Assembly (NCBI GenBank): GCA_012934845.2
Contig: WNNJ02000582.1
Location: 1-64,000, forward strand
Source: Pomphorhynchus laevis
Lineage: Eukaryota; Acanthocephala; Palaeacanthocephala; Echinorhynchida; Pomphorhynchidae
DNA length: 64,000 bases
Direction: 5' to 3'
The position numbers were made by a program, and so were the translations under genes. The notes beneath the pieces are model-generated. The model had not been told where the DNA came from, did no database searches, and saw nothing but the letters and a program-made list of their open reading frames with translations. Each line of letters begins with the position of its first letter. The stretch's first letter is position 1. Shown here piece by piece: positions 9,030 through 20,929 of the stretch.

Positions 9030-9900
9030 CTATTCCCGATCAATGATCTTCATCTCTTCTGGCAACCGAGACAAGTCCTCCCGGATATAGCCAGAAAAAC
9101 GTTTTTTGACAGAAACATCTGTTAGACGCTCCCAGCACGCTTTCACGCAACGTTTGGGCTTACCAAACTTGTCCAGCATCCGATCCTGCCATCGAAGTTT
9201 AACTACAAGGTAGTGATCGGTAGACAGCTCAGCCCCTCTCTTCACACGATTGTCCAGCGCATAAAGTCGCAGATCAGATGAAACGATTACAAAATCGATC
9301 ATTGATCTTTGATTGGAGAATCCGTATGCCATGTGCATCTATGGATCTCCTTATGTTCAAACATGGTGTTGGTTATGCCCAAATTGTTACGAGAACAAAA
9401 GTGCAATAATTTAACACCACTCGCATTCAGATCGGAGAGTCCGTTCCTCCCCAACACTTCTTTCCAAGTGCTACTGTCGCTACTAACATGAGCATTGAAG
9501 TCACCCAATAGAACGAGGGAATCTCCAACAGGAGTACTATCAAGCAGAGCCTGAAGATCTTCCACGAAGGCTGCGTATTCCGAGATAATGTTGGGAGCAT
9601 ACACACACAACAGTTATCCCCTTTCCCTCTTTGACTAAAAGTCTCAGAGACGCCAGCCTTTCGTTCACTGGGTTAAACCTATCTACCACGAACGACAACC
9701 GGGAACTTGTAAATATCCTTACACTCGTCTGTCGTCGCTTTACGTTGGTAACTCCCGAATAGTGAAGGTCCAACCTTGATCCAAAGTTTAGTTCCAGTTC
9801 CGGAATAGTGAAGAAAAACCACTCCGACTATTTCTAGACCAAAGCAAACAATCTCTTCAACTAATTCCGGTTCCTTCCCCGCCGGCGAGATGACATTCCA
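9030..9900 (-). pseudogene. LINE apurinic-type endonuclease
   Basis: Three overlapping minus frames give the endonuclease. About 9900-9780 holds GTWNVISPAGKEPELV. 9773-9610 holds FVVDRFNPVNERLASLRLLV. 9610-9300 holds CVYAPN, then LVLLGDFNAHV with the catalytic Asp/Asn, then NTMFEHKEIHRCTWH. 9338-9030 holds SMIDFVIVSSDLR and GAELSTDHYLVVKL, with the catalytic SDH-type motif as TDH. The enzyme would nick target DNA. Frame changes show that it is inactive. Confidence 0.7.
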
Positions 9901-10086
9901 CGTTCCTACATAATGGCGAGTCCGCTTTGGGTGTTGATGCCTCTTTCGCTGTCTCCGTACAGCTGCCTGATCCCACGGAATTGGACAATGAAAACTAATC
10001 CGGTCCGTTGTGAGTTGACCATTGTTCTTCGCACTTAATTTATATTCTGTAATTTTTGCTAAACATTTTCATTGTCTTGGTTTGTT

Positions 10087-10322
10087 TGTTGGGCTATCTC
10101 CCATTCCCGATATCCTCTGATGATCAAACATGGCTACTGTAAGAAAATTGGTCTATGAGACTCTCTTCCGCCTTTTCGTCCATTTCCCAATCTGAAGTCA
10201 TTGGAGTGATTTTGTTTATTCGGCTATCTCCCGTCCCCGTTATCCTGTGATGATCCAACATCGCTACGGTAAGGAAACAGGAGTCCGTGACTTTATTCCG
10301 CCTTTTCGTCCATTGTCCAATC
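10087..10322 (-). repeat. Tandem pair of ~127-bp units, LINE 5' end
   Basis: The stretch 10087-10193 and the stretch 10214-10322 are diverged copies of one unit. Both share GGCTATCTCCC, the ATCCT.TGATGATC.AACAT tract, and CCGCCTTTTCGTCCAT. They lie just upstream (on the minus strand) of the LINE endonuclease. Tandem monomers at the 5' end that serve as promoters are known in some LINEs, but promoter function here is inference. Confidence 0.7.
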
Positions 10323-10399
10323 CGCCGTTGGAGTCATCGGATGGATCTGAGATAGTCTATGAAAAAACTAGCGCTACAGCTGATGCAAGCAGGCAAATT

Positions 10400-11590
10400 A
10401 TTTAGCTGTTGATCGACGAATATCGAACATACGTTACCTTGCCCGCTCCACGAAGAGGCTAATTGGCAATATGTACCAGTTTAATACTTAATCGACTGAC
10501 ACCTAGCGGCCCTATGTGCCAGTCGATTTATAAAAATCGTTTTTTTAAAGAACGATTTAAAAAAGAAAAATAATTCATAAAGCGGGTACTCGCTTAATTA
10601 ACTTATATATGAATTCGTTATTAATAAAATCGTTCTTTTTATTTTTTACTTGATTTTTAATTGAAATGCCGTTACATTACCAAACAGTATAAGTTTTTAA
10701 AGCAGTAAAAACTCTAAAGATGCTATCTTGCAAATTGTATTTGATATTTGAATTTTTGAGTTGTTAGTATAAATATTATACTTTACGTTAGAATTGAAAA
10801 TTACTCCAGATAACAATATCACATATTAAAAAATACATCATTAGTACGTATTTGGCGTCACTGACAGTTGTTCCTTCTGGATATTTTAATCTTTAATTTA
10901 ACATAGAAAAGACTGTACATTAAGCAATTTATAAAAGAATTATATGTTAAATCATAGGAAAAATTATATGCGATAATATAATGTATTAATGTTCAAGCTC
11001 CTCTTAAAATCTTATTACCCAGTTTCCTTTAGCTGATTTTAATTTCACGAATTTTGCAACATTTTTAACAGAATAGAATCTTTAGCAAGTAAATTTTTTT
11101 CTTGTTCCAATGTAAAATAAAATTAGACAGCCTCTAAATATTATTTGTTTTAAAGTTTATACCAAGAGTTGAAACTTTTGTTAAATTTTGATATTTAGAA
11201 ATAGACGAAATATTATTAAAAATCGATAACAGATGATTGAAACTAATCTGCGGAACATGATGAATGCTTGCTAAATGTTTTACTCTTCTAGGTGATTAGC
11301 CTAGTCAGTAAGTCATAACTACACCTATTAAAAAGACCTAGCTTTAAATCTAAAAGTGGAACTAGGTTTCAAGAACAACGCCGATACGTATACTTTTGAT
11401 AAGCCTGAGTTTACGATTGTAGGGCGTTAGCGTGCGAATCAGGTATGTCAAGTTGAAAGCTGATATGCTGAGAGTCAAAGTGTGCATACTATTCATATAT
11501 TCCTTTCGGTTATGTCCCAGTAGACCGAATTCCCAGTAGACCGAAAAAAATTACTAAGCCTCTTATTTCTTAAATAAATGCAATTATAGA
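10400..11590. other. A+T-rich stretch, one PLE module scrap
   Basis: I see no gene here. At 10828-10855 a piece of the PLE module is recognisable: the hairpin arms AAATACAT and ACGTATTT, followed by GGCGTC. The rest is A+T-rich. The run 11500-11545 contains a short direct repeat of CCCAGTAGACCGAA. Confidence 0.4.
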
Positions 11591-12110
11591 AATATTTTCT
11601 AAACATTTAATTTAATGGCGTTTTCGATGCCGTGTAGAAGCTCTGTAATGTCTAAAAGATCCCTGTATTATTGTCTCAATATTATTGTCTTGCTGAATCT
11701 CCAAAATCTTATTGACAATTTCATAAAAATTGGGATTAATTTTGTTAACCGAACGATTTAGTTATGAATTAAACCCTTCAGCGTCATTGTTTGTTCTGCC
11801 TCTGAAAATGCCATATTGCGACCAAATTGCTCTGTTGAACAAAGGTCTAGTATTTGTTATCTAATTAGAAAAACGTAGGAAAAAATGCATCACTTGCCTT
11901 ACAATGTACATCTCTCTCTGTTTGAATGTAATTCCAACACTCATCGATGTAATCTACGGGTATTAAAGCTAAAGCAGTCACCAATTCAACTGATTTTCTG
12001 GAATTCGGTCTACTGAGACGCCACGATTCCTTTCTATACGAGGTACAATCCCATTTTTCAACACTGCAAGCGGTTTTCCGTTTGTTTTGGAAGTCCACAT
12101 CAGTTGCAGC
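11590..12110 (-). pseudogene. Mutator-like (MULE) transposase remnant
   Basis: The minus strand reads first as KSVELVTALALIPVDYIDECWNYI (about 11990-11920). This resembles the C-terminal stretch 'LVALAFVPxxDVxxAFExL' of MULE transposases. Then comes FNRAIWSQYGIFRGRTNNDAE (about 11850-11770), the well conserved 'W...RTNNxVEGxHxxLN' signature, then KINPNFYEIVNKILEIQQDN and a basic end. This is the cut-and-paste transposase tail. The catalytic DDE part upstream is not visible, and several frames are needed, so it is dead. Confidence 0.6.
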
Positions 12111-13000
12111 GCAATCAGTGATTTTACTATGAAGTAAATTCTTTTCGGAGTAATATACAACAGCGGGATCAGTTTAATGATCAAGATATAAATAATTATT
12201 TTGAAGCATTACCGTTGCTCGGGATCCTCATGAGAACAATAATATTTAAATTATTGTGATGATTTTCTGGGAATGCATACATATTACCCTATCTGCTTCT
12301 TTCTACAGAAGATACATACTCATTTGCCAACAATGTAAGAAAGTTTTTGTTTCGGGTTCCCAAAGCCTCGTCAATTGCAACACAATTAGTGCGTACATAC
12401 ATGAAAAACATACTATAAATAGATTAAAGCAGAAAGTATTCACTATATGTTTAATGCAATGAGGTAGCTTTTGCTTTCGAAATCAATGCTACACGGTGAA
12501 TTCTTTTCAGAATAAAATGCATCATCGGGAATACTTTAATAAACGAAACAGATTTTAAATAGTTGATAATGATATATTATTGATAAAGAATTATTAGAGC
12601 ATGATCAAAGAAAGAAGGAAAATTTTATTTGATATTTCGCTAACCTCTGTTAACATCTTTAGAAAATTACAGTTTTTTAAAATGCACAAGCTTATATAAA
12701 AAATTCAAAACGATCACCGCCATTTTATTTGAGCAGGTGCTGCTGTTATTAGAGATAAACAGATGCTTTCATTGTTGGCACGATTTCGGCAACTTTTAAA
12801 AGTACACAAAACGCAATAAAAATGGTAATTCAAAATTATTAGAAAAATTAAATAAAAGTATAAAAATAAATTGGCCTGTTTGACCCACATATATTTTATT
12901 GCATTCTGAACAAGAAATTTTATAAACAACTACATCATTATCGAGTTTGGGTTTATTTTTCAAAATGTTATGTAGTTTTGGTATTTTACTTATTAATTTC

Positions 13001-13031
13001 AAATTACAATGTTAAAAAAACATTGTAATTT
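13001..13031. repeat. Inverted repeat, 13-bp arms
   Basis: AAATTACAATGTT (13001-13013) pairs perfectly with 13019-13031, leaving 5 bases between. The right arm ends two bases before the hammerhead-core-like motif at 13033. Confidence 0.8.
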
Positions 13032-13032
13032 T

Positions 13033-13060
13033 CTGAAGATGCTAACAGAGGTTAGCGAAA
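13033..13060 (+). ncRNA. Hammerhead-core-like motif, PLE end
   Basis: CTGAAGA (13033-13039), a perfect 6-bp stem GCTAAC/GTTAGC with loop AGAG (13041-13056), then GAAA (13057-13060). This is the CUGANGA, stem II, GAAA core of a hammerhead ribozyme. Stems I and III and a UH cleavage site are not convincing, so activity is not claimed. The same motif is at 12662-12635 (minus; the stem is kept by a G-U pair) and 53357-53384 (plus). Confidence 0.4.
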
Positions 13061-13411
13061 TATCAAATAATATTTTCCTTATTTCTTTGATGCAGCTCTA
13101 ATAATTCAAAACAAAACAGTTTTGCCTAAATATGTCAATTGCATTGGAAATAATTTACTAATAAAGTTAATTTATATTTTGATTCTCTAATTTATATTTT
13201 GATTCTTTGAAACAAAATATTACATTCGGAATAACCTCAACTTGAAATATGTGTTAATATATTAAACAATGAAATTTTGGAGAGAAGAATGATTTATATA
13301 TAAAATCGAGAAGTGTAAAAAATGCAATGTATTGAATTGTTAAACAAGAGTTAAAAACGACTCAGATGTGCTTCGATATGCCCTTTTCACATTTCATCTA
13401 GAGATAAAGTT

Positions 13412-13560
13412 CAGATCAGCTAACTGAGTTTACGTATTTTATATTTTTATAAATAAACAATAATGCTAAATAAAATTCAAATAATTAAATAATGAATAAT
13501 TATAAATAAATAAATAATAGTTATCTAAAATTTTATACAGTTTTATATATGTTACAGAAG
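13412..13560 (-). mobile_element. Terminal piece of Naiad-type PLE 3' unit
   Basis: The stretch GCTAACTGAGTTTACGTATTT followed by A+T-rich sequence matches the outer end of the 3' unit seen at 38766, 43590, 55400 and 59895 (minus), and at 4955 and 54365 (plus). No structured module or coding part is attached. Confidence 0.5.
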
Positions 13561-13740
13561 GAGGATATGCAGAAGTAACTTATGTTACAATCTTATAGAT
13601 TATGCTACAGAAGTTACAGAAGGATAAGTTACAGAAGTAACTTATGCTACAATCTCAAGATAATGTTATAATCTTATATATGTTGCAGAAGTTACAGAAG
13701 GATTAGTTACAGAAGTAATTTATCGTAAGTAAATTAACAT
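13545..13740 (+). repeat. Imperfect short tandem repeat
   Basis: Repeated blocks of TTACAGAAG, AAGTAACTTATG and TACAATCT recur about three times with a period of roughly 60-70 bases. The units are diverged and interrupted. It looks like a minisatellite. No coding sense is seen. Confidence 0.6.
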
Positions 13741-14880
13741 AAGTTCAGAAGAATATCAATTTATCTTACGAATATCTCGATACAATAACGATGGTTAGGA
13801 TAACACAACAAAAATTGTATTAAAACATCACAATTCGCTTAGAAAAATGTCGAAATCAAAGAAATGTTATTTAAGCCGTTCCAATAAACTATGTTGTGTT
13901 ACAATGAATGAACAAATCAAAATCACAACTATCAGAGTATAATACAATATAAAGGATAATATTAAATGCAAAAGTGAAAACTTAATTTAAGCTTGTAAAT
14001 TGATTGAATGTAACGTAATGTATGAAGGACAAACTAGTGGAGTCATACACATAAATTCTTTCAGATCACAACTTTTAGCAAATCAAACTTTAACATTTGA
14101 TACATAACATGTAGAAATTCGTGATATTTTATATATTTTGACAACTAAACTTGTTGCATTGTGTTTCTATTGACAATTGATGTAAATAATAAGCTGCCAG
14201 AATAAACAAGTAAATGTTTATTTAGAAACATTAAGGCTTATCTTTCCTCGTTTTGAACAATAACTATTTTTAAAATTTCTATGTTGAAAAAGTTCATAAA
14301 GATTAAAGGACTAACATTCTTTTTTATTCTAACAAACAATTGAAATCAGAAATATTCAAAAGATTGGTTAAGCAAGTATTCTTTTTACAGCACCCGTATA
14401 TACCACAAAATGTTTTTTAAAAATAAATACAGCCATCCGACTAAAAACATTTTATGAAACGGATATATTTGCTTTTAAAATTATATTATGTTATATATAG
14501 AAGCACGACAAATAGCTTACTAGCTCAAAAGCATTACTGCAGTTGAAAACAATAACTGTTAAAATTTTGTTTCTAATTGCTTTCAGAATAGCAAGAATAT
14601 GCTTACTTTAATTTTTATGAACTATATTAAATTTTATAACTTTTGGTCAGTTAAAAAATTAAAACAGCAAAGCATTCTACAATTTTTTAAACTAATTCTT
14701 GTATTTGATTGGTATTTTAGTTAGCTACGGAAGAATTAAACTAATCACGACTCAATGCATTTGGTTGTAATTGAAATACGAAAAATATTTTTCTAAAGGT
14801 AGATAGTATATGTGCTTAAAATCCAATTGTTGTTCTGCTATTAACAGTCCGACACAATATAACTTAAAACTTAAATTATT
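13741..14880. other. A+T-rich stretch without genes
   Basis: No frame, RNA gene or clear repeat stands out. The composition resembles the introns of the two host genes. Confidence 0.5.
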
Positions 14881-14889
14881 TAAGGTTTA

Positions 14890-15304
14890 AGTAAATTAAT
14901 AATTTATTAATCGTGTGTTAAGGACAATGATAATTAACGAGTGGTAGTTAAGTTGTATAGTAGATAGTTATTGTGAAATAAATTCTATAATGGGAAAATA
15001 TGTTAATAACAACAACAAAACATATACACTGACCATAAACTTTATTAATAAATGTATATATATCATAAATATAGGTAGACTTTTAAATAATTCTAAAAGT
15101 AAAGAAATAATAAGATCAGATTTAAATAAACATATTCCTAAAATAAGGTATAAGTTGTTACCGCTATTAGGACGAAAAAATTGCCATTATAATAGTGTAT
15201 TGAAAATTGTATGTAACGATTATATTAAAAACAACGTTCTAGAAACAGAGTGCAATGGAAAAGTCTCAAATTTGATAAAAATAAATAAATATATGTACTC
15301 GTAA
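14890..15304 (+). pseudogene. Naiad-type PLE fragment, linker region
   Basis: The frame of 104 residues (14990-15304) reads NNNNKTYTLTINFINKC, INIGRLLNNSKSK and YKLLPLLGRKNCHYN. The same text, with few changes, follows the GIY-YIG domain in the long copy at 55390-57738. It is therefore the region between endonuclease and reverse transcriptase of the family. Both ends are cut off. Confidence 0.65.
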
Positions 15305-15344
15305 TCTAGAACTAAGTAAAAATGACGAATTAAGGAGCATAATA

Positions 15345-16060
15345 TCAAAATAATATAACAAAAATGTCGTCAATATAAAAAATGCCAATACAAAAATGTC
15401 GGTTTATGGGTTCATTCTTGAGGAATTCTCTTTCTAAAACATTCAAGTATAGAATTGCGAATGTCGGGGCAACGGGCGTACCCATAGCTGTACCAATAAC
15501 TTGTCTATACAGGTTTCCGTCGAAATCAAATATGTTGCATTTAAAAATTAATCGAAGTGCTTCTACTACAAGGTCACGCTTAACTTCCGGCCAATCATGC
15601 TCCTTCATCATGATATCGATATATTTTATACTTTCATCATGATGAATATTTGTATATTACGATTCGACGTCTATTGTAAAAACGATGTAATCCTTTTTAA
15701 TCAATAGTTTAAATCTATTAAATTTCTTAATGAATTCCAATGTATTTTTATATAGCTAGATACACATCGAATTAACGGTTTCAGTAAGGTATCGATGAAC
15801 TTCGAGAGTTGCTCAGTTGAAATTCTCATGTTGCTAACAATCGATCTCCCTGAACATGGAGATTGCATCTTATGTGATTTTGGCAACATGCAAAATAGAC
15901 CGGGTTGTGTATTTATAGGTTTTAGCTTATCATATATGCCTAACCCAATAAAATTGCTAGCTAGATACATATCTATTAAATCGACTACACCTTGTTTAAC
16001 ATTTATAAACTCCTCTTTCGAAGCTGGTACATATGTGCAACTTCCTAGTTGGCGATAACC
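15345..16060 (-). pseudogene. PLE reverse transcriptase fragment
   Basis: The minus frames read LPKSHKMQSPCSGRSIVSNM (about 15890), the PKIHK...GRPIVS motif of Penelope-like reverse transcriptases. Then come KFIDTLLKPLI, the fingers and palm text GNLYRQVIGTAMGTPVAPTF (about 15500) and FYIDDIFVILF at the YxDD site (about 15360). Order and spacing fit a canonical PLE reverse transcriptase. At least two frames are used, so it is a relic. It differs strongly from the Naiad-type family. Confidence 0.75.
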
Positions 16061-16188
16061 TTCTTGTAGGTATTCATCTTTATTCCATATAACAGCTTGG
16101 GTGCTTTTGTCAGCTTCTTAAGAACAAGAACTTGAAAGGCAATTATGTTCTTCTCGTTTAGAACAGAAGATCCCAACAACCATCATTA

Positions 16189-16503
16189 ATGGATGTGCAC
16201 CTTGTAACAAACCCCACACAAAATGCTGTCAAAATATGTACCACTGATAGTGTAATTAGCGCAAAAACAGGAACACGTTATAAGTTATCGTGTGCAACGA
16301 CATGTGCATTAGTAGGTGATTTCTATTCGGCCATGTGTTCTTATTGTGGGGTACAGTATTTTGGTCAAACAAGGTTGTCTCTTAATAGACGATTGAATAA
16401 TTGTTGCAGCGATTTTGCAAAGAGACTCACTGCAGGCGATGCAGTAGTGCATCACTGTGTGCTCAATACAACTCGAATTTCTATGTGTTTCAATGCACGG
16501 TAG
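16189..16503 (+). pseudogene. PLE GIY-YIG endonuclease fragment
   Basis: The 104-residue frame contains YSAMCSYCGVQYFGQTRLSL, a GIY-YIG core with FG in place of IG, followed by NRRLNNC. The zinc-type Cys pair lies before it. It is on the opposite strand to the reverse transcriptase piece at 15345-16060, so it belongs to a different insertion or to an inverted PLE copy. Confidence 0.55.
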
Positions 16504-16519
16504 TATAAGCAGGCATCAC

Positions 16520-19360
16520 AAAATAAGTCGGAGAAATGCCGACGCGAACAGCGGTTGACATGTCAGTTAATATATGAATATCCTCATTGTCTTAACAATG
16601 TACATATTTACAAATGGGATCCACCGTAATCAGTTTTAATTAAACTTTATATCATTTATATTGATTGCTTTGATTGTACTTCTCTATTTGTAGGTTTTTT
16701 AAAAGGTCCGTTAGGCCAAAAAGTCTGAAATAATAATTGTTGCTCTGCGTTTTCTCGTACACGTTATTATATATATAAGTAAACAAGCTGAGTAAACAAT
16801 GATCCCGAGGATGTCTTTCGAATTACGGCATTTATACATAATGGTGTTGTTTGATAGGCTGGACTTTGATTCACAACTTTTAGCCACCCTGTCACTTCTA
16901 GACAACCACATCAGCATCGAAATTATGGAGTACCCGCAGTACTCATCGGTAGAATGAAGTACTCACGGGTCGTTTCGGCTATCTGTGTGACATCGTGAAT
17001 AAAGCCGTTTCCGACACTTTGCTTAATTGTCTGAGGCTTACGCTCTTAACCATATCGAATTGCTGTGCTGACCATCCTTAAACACTAGGCAGAGGTTGTT
17101 GTTAAATTGTCGCTATATATAATTTAAATACCACCAAGCAAAAAATAATAAAATTTGTCTTCGACATTTTGTCTTTTGTACTGGATTTATCAACTGTAAG
17201 TACATTTATTTTTAAACCAAAATAAACAGTGACATCTTCGTAATTAAAAAATTAAGTATTTGTAATTGATAAAGTCTGTACAAATGGTGAAACTTCGAAT
17301 ATATAATTTTTAGTTTTTTGTTTCTTAATGGTGTTTAAATTAATTATCAATATAGACATTAATGCAATCTATGAAGAGTCCCAACGACGGTGTTTAAATA
17401 TAGAGACGATAATATATAGGTAATGATCAAAGTGATCCGTACTAAAAGAGTAAACCGAACATTTTATTCAAGACGTTTCGTCGTAAATTTTTAATTAAAA
17501 CTTTTTTCAGAAAGTCGCAATTGTTGCTTTTTTGAGTTGAGAGGATGAAATGTATTATGCACAGTATTTTAGTATTGACTTTTACCGTTTTTGTCTCAAT
17601 AATTAAGCGAGTTTTTAAAACAACTTGAAGCTTGTGTTTAAGAATAAGTTATAAATTGTGCACATGCCATTTATGCTTAACTATACAGTGAAGGAGAATA
17701 AAATCAAGCAACTAAATGTAGTTATGTAACATTTAAAATATTCTTTCAATAGGCCTACAATGTGTGCCTGTATTCAAATGTTTAGTGCTATTGTTTCAAT
17801 ATATACCTACTTTTTTAAATATGTATACCTCTTCTCTTGTAAATTGTGTGAGTTTACAAATTTAATATGCGCATTTAGATGATTTGAGGAAATAACAAGA
17901 GAGGAAAATATTGTTGAAAAACATTTTTCTGCATTGATTTTGTTGAATAGAATGTTAGATAGAAAGTGTTGTTTCTAAGTAAAAAGTGGATTTTTTGCTT
18001 CTATTTTCTAAAAGGGTTAAATTGAGGCAAGAATAAATTGCTGCTACCAACAAACCTGTATATATTCTGAAAAAGAAAGTGTATCATATTCAAAACAAAC
18101 AAGGTAAAATAATAAGATAATTTGTGTGTGTATTTAATTTATTTCATTAATTTAGAATAAATTTTTATTTATTCATATTTAGAAAATCTCTTCCAGTGTA
18201 TATTGACTCATATTCACTAAATTATGTTAACAAATTATCGATTTGTAAATTCCGATTTTACTGAATGAATTAATGAGTAGCAAAATTAGATGCTACATGA
18301 ATGCTAAAATTGCATGTTTCGTACATATTTCATTTCCACTGCAATAAAACATTATGTTAGCCATAAATATCACTTATAGTTAATGAATATTATATTATGA
18401 TCATTGGTTAGCATTTAACTCGACAGCGAAACTACAATCGACATCTTTAAATACTGTAATTATATTCAAGAATAGCGGGATTATCTTAGTTAAGTAGTTT
18501 TGTTAAATGTCAACCAAAAGTTTTAAAATAATAAAAAAAACGTTGGTTGTATATTGATAAACTCGGACAACAAAGCTGGCAGCATTTGTTAAAATTGTGT
18601 CTTCATTATAATTAATATTTTTCCTTAATTTGGTTTCTCAATATCTCATATATATTGGAAGAGTTTGACGACATGAAAAATTTTAAATTTACTTAACATA
18701 ATTGCATTAAACTTGAATTAATTATCATTATAAACGAAATAGATTGTACAGTTATATTTACGAATATTGTAATCATTTTCGAAATAATTGATTCAATAAG
18801 AGTGTATGATCTACTATGTACCTGATATTAATTATGGAAAATTCTAGCTTGCCGAATAAAATGTGCACGGACCAATAGTCAATGACTGTCAATACATAAT
18901 GATAATAAATTACTAATAATTAAATAAAACAATATAATGTTATATTTGATATATTGACTGCAGTAAACATGGTATTTGTCATATTAATACAGTTGGAAAC
19001 TGTGTTAATTAACACAGAAGGAACACAATTGGAAATTAAAAAATAAAGAAATCGATTTACTTAAATTTTCGAATGTAATTAAATTCTATAGTAAGATAAA
19101 TGTTACTCTCGAAAATTAAATAACTCGGTTATTTTTCGTTTTCAAGTTCGCATTGTGTTCCTTTCAACCTTCAATCAAATAATACCGCAATTTAACATAC
19201 AAACTTATTTGATTTTATAAATTTCATAGGACGATACACCCACTTATTCAAAAACGCATCTCGATAATATAAAACTTACTTTTAATTAGTTATTTTTGTA
19301 TGCTTAATGATAAAAGCAGAAATTAATTAATATATTAATGGAATATGGTGCACAATAGTA
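16520..19360. other. Long stretch without recognisable genes
   Basis: Mostly A+T-rich. The part 16700-17100 is less A+T-rich and holds a TATATATA run followed about 240 bases later by GAATAAAGCC. That layout could be a lone LTR, but I found no second copy to prove it. Nothing else is supported from 17100 to 19360. Confidence 0.35.
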
Positions 19361-19369
19361 CATAGGAAG

Positions 19370-20345
19370 TTTAGAGGATCCAGAACCATCCTTCACGCAA
19401 ATAGTTGCGTACCCGTGCGTAATGAGCTCCTGCGAATAATGAAAATATGCGAAAAGGAAGATGAATACGAAAATCAAAAGGAAATACTACATTCTGAATT
19501 ACGCCATAGATGGTATAGAGACATAAAGATACTAAGACAAATCCCGAAGTAGATCGGATCAAGAGAGTTAAATTGTTGAAAAAGCGACCAAACAAAAGTG
19601 AAGACGACCAAAAAGATTTTACGCACCCTTCACATTAAACACATCCTTCCGAAACTTACAAAGAGATATAAACTAAGCGACCCAATCACTTGATCCTACG
19701 ATTAAGAATATGATAAGGCAACCTCATATTGCATTCCGCAGTAGCGGCACTATAGAAAACATATTGCAATTTCCAAAATATGGGCCAGAAAAAAGAATAA
19801 GTGGCCAATGTGGAAAACCTATGTGTAAGTGTTGCAATGAAATGACGCTAGCCAAATCGTTTAAAAGTACAATAACAGGTAAGCATACAGCGTTAAGGGG
19901 AATGTAAATTGTAAAAGTAAACATTTGATATATTGCTGTAAGTGCACAAAATGTCCGATGGGGTGTATCGGTTAAACCAGTTGTAAGATGCACATTCGGG
20001 CCCTTACACGGAGATCTGACATTTTACATAAACACGACAAGAACGATGGAGCAGTGATACATTGTGTCGATAATCCAGAGCACATCATGGAAACCATCAT
20101 AATAAAAGCTGATATTCCCGACGACAAGAAACGTAAAGAACATGAACTTTATTGGATTGATCAGTTAATGATCGACAAACAACTCAATACGGATAACATT
20201 TACCATCTGCCTTAAAATCGAACACATACTGTTCCGTTGTTGAAATTTTTTCCAGAAATTTGACATGTCACATTGTAAATATAATAATGTCCGCACAAAT
20301 CTGTAGTAACTGACGAACCTTTTTTGGAGAAAGCGAAACGCGTTT
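19370..20345 (+). mobile_element. PLE 3' part with GIY-YIG endonuclease
   Basis: The plus frames read in order: RHRWYRDIKILRQIPK (about 19520), IAFRSSGTIENILQFPKYGP (about 19730), a Cys-rich CGKPMCKCCNEM, YCCKCTKCPMGCIG (about 19930; the GIY-YIG core in degenerate form), MHIRALTRRSDILHKHDKND, and a last frame (19988-20215) ending RKEHELYWIDQLMIDKQLN. This is the linker plus endonuclease of a canonical PLE. A hammerhead-core-like motif follows at 20310-20338, the usual place for PLE ribozymes. Several frames are needed. Confidence 0.6.
20310..20338 (+). ncRNA. Hammerhead-core-like motif after PLE
   Basis: CTGACGA (20310-20316), a weak stem CTTT/AAAG (20319-20322 with 20330-20333), then GAAA (20335-20338) and CGCGTT. 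The core letters fit a hammerhead and the position, about 95 bases after the endonuclease frame, fits a PLE. The short stem II and the C-C mismatch next to it make it doubtful as an active ribozyme. Confidence 0.35.
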
Positions 20346-20762
20346 TAATAAATAAAGGGCATTTGTTCTATTTCATTTTGGCGGTTTAAAAAAGCGGTAT
20401 ATATATTGAATAAATGATTTTTTCGTGCCAATACATTTGTAACGTAAATTAACATTATTAGCATTTGAATTATTTAAGATAAATTAAAGTTCCTACCATC
20501 ATCAAAATGTAATAGTAAGTACAAATAAGGCTATGACATATAATTACAATTGCTTATCGTTTAATTTGATTAGTTAAAGTAAAAAATAATTTAAATATAT
20601 TTTCAAATTAGACATATAATTAAATGAAGAAGGTCACTTAAGTGAAAAAAGTCAGTTTGTTGAAGATCAGTAAAAATATGTTTAAATATAAATTTAATGA
20701 TAAAATATGAATTTGTCATCACCAAAATTCTTCTTTTAGTTGGACCTGTTCCTTTAGGGAAA

Positions 20763-20793
20763 CATTAATGTGATATTTTACATCACATTAATG
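20763..20793. repeat. Inverted repeat, 12-bp arms
   Basis: CATTAATGTGAT (20763-20774) and its exact complement at 20782-20793 with 7 bases between. It lies upstream of the beta-tubulin gene. Confidence 0.8.
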
Positions 20794-20929
20794 ATAGTGT
20801 TCGTTAGGATTGACATTAGTTTCTCTGAGAAACATGAAATTCTGTGCACATTAAAATTATATACTAAAGCTAATATTTTTACTATCCAATTAAATAAATA
20901 ATTCACTACGTGCTAGAATAAATATAGGA

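Larger units (their letters stand above)
7545..10400 (-). mobile_element. Nimb/I-like LINE, 3'-truncated
   Basis: Read on the minus strand, this is an apurinic-type endonuclease (about 9900 to 9040) followed by reverse transcriptase (about 8590 to 7545), in several frames, so it is a decayed copy. The endonuclease start GTWNVISPAGKEPELVEEI, the GDFNAHV stretch and RVKRGAELSTDH match a family I know best from fish and molluscs (Nimb clade, I group). The reverse transcriptase has RTGVVVPIFKKGDR and LFTDDVVLLAS. The element ends abruptly at about 7545 in the palindrome cluster, and its C-terminus is missing. The region 10087-10322 carries two tandem 5' repeats. Confidence 0.75.
12600..13062 (-). 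mobile_element. Canonical PLE 3' end with GIY-YIG fragment
   Basis: The minus frame at 13002-12830 reads KLISKIPKLHNILKNKPKL, then VVVYKISCSECNKIYVGQTGQ. This is the GIY-YIG endonuclease of canonical Penelope-like elements, with the usual Cys pair before it. About 130 bases downstream on the same strand lies a hammerhead-core-like motif (12662 to 12635). The same motif occurs on the plus strand at 13033-13060. The two motifs and their shared TTTCTTTGAT-type tail make an inverted pair around the fragment. Confidence 0.6.

Noticed and set aside
16700-17100. Lone LTR
   Set aside because: It has a TATA-like run and AATAAA, but no second copy, no terminal TG...CA pair that I can defend and no target duplication.
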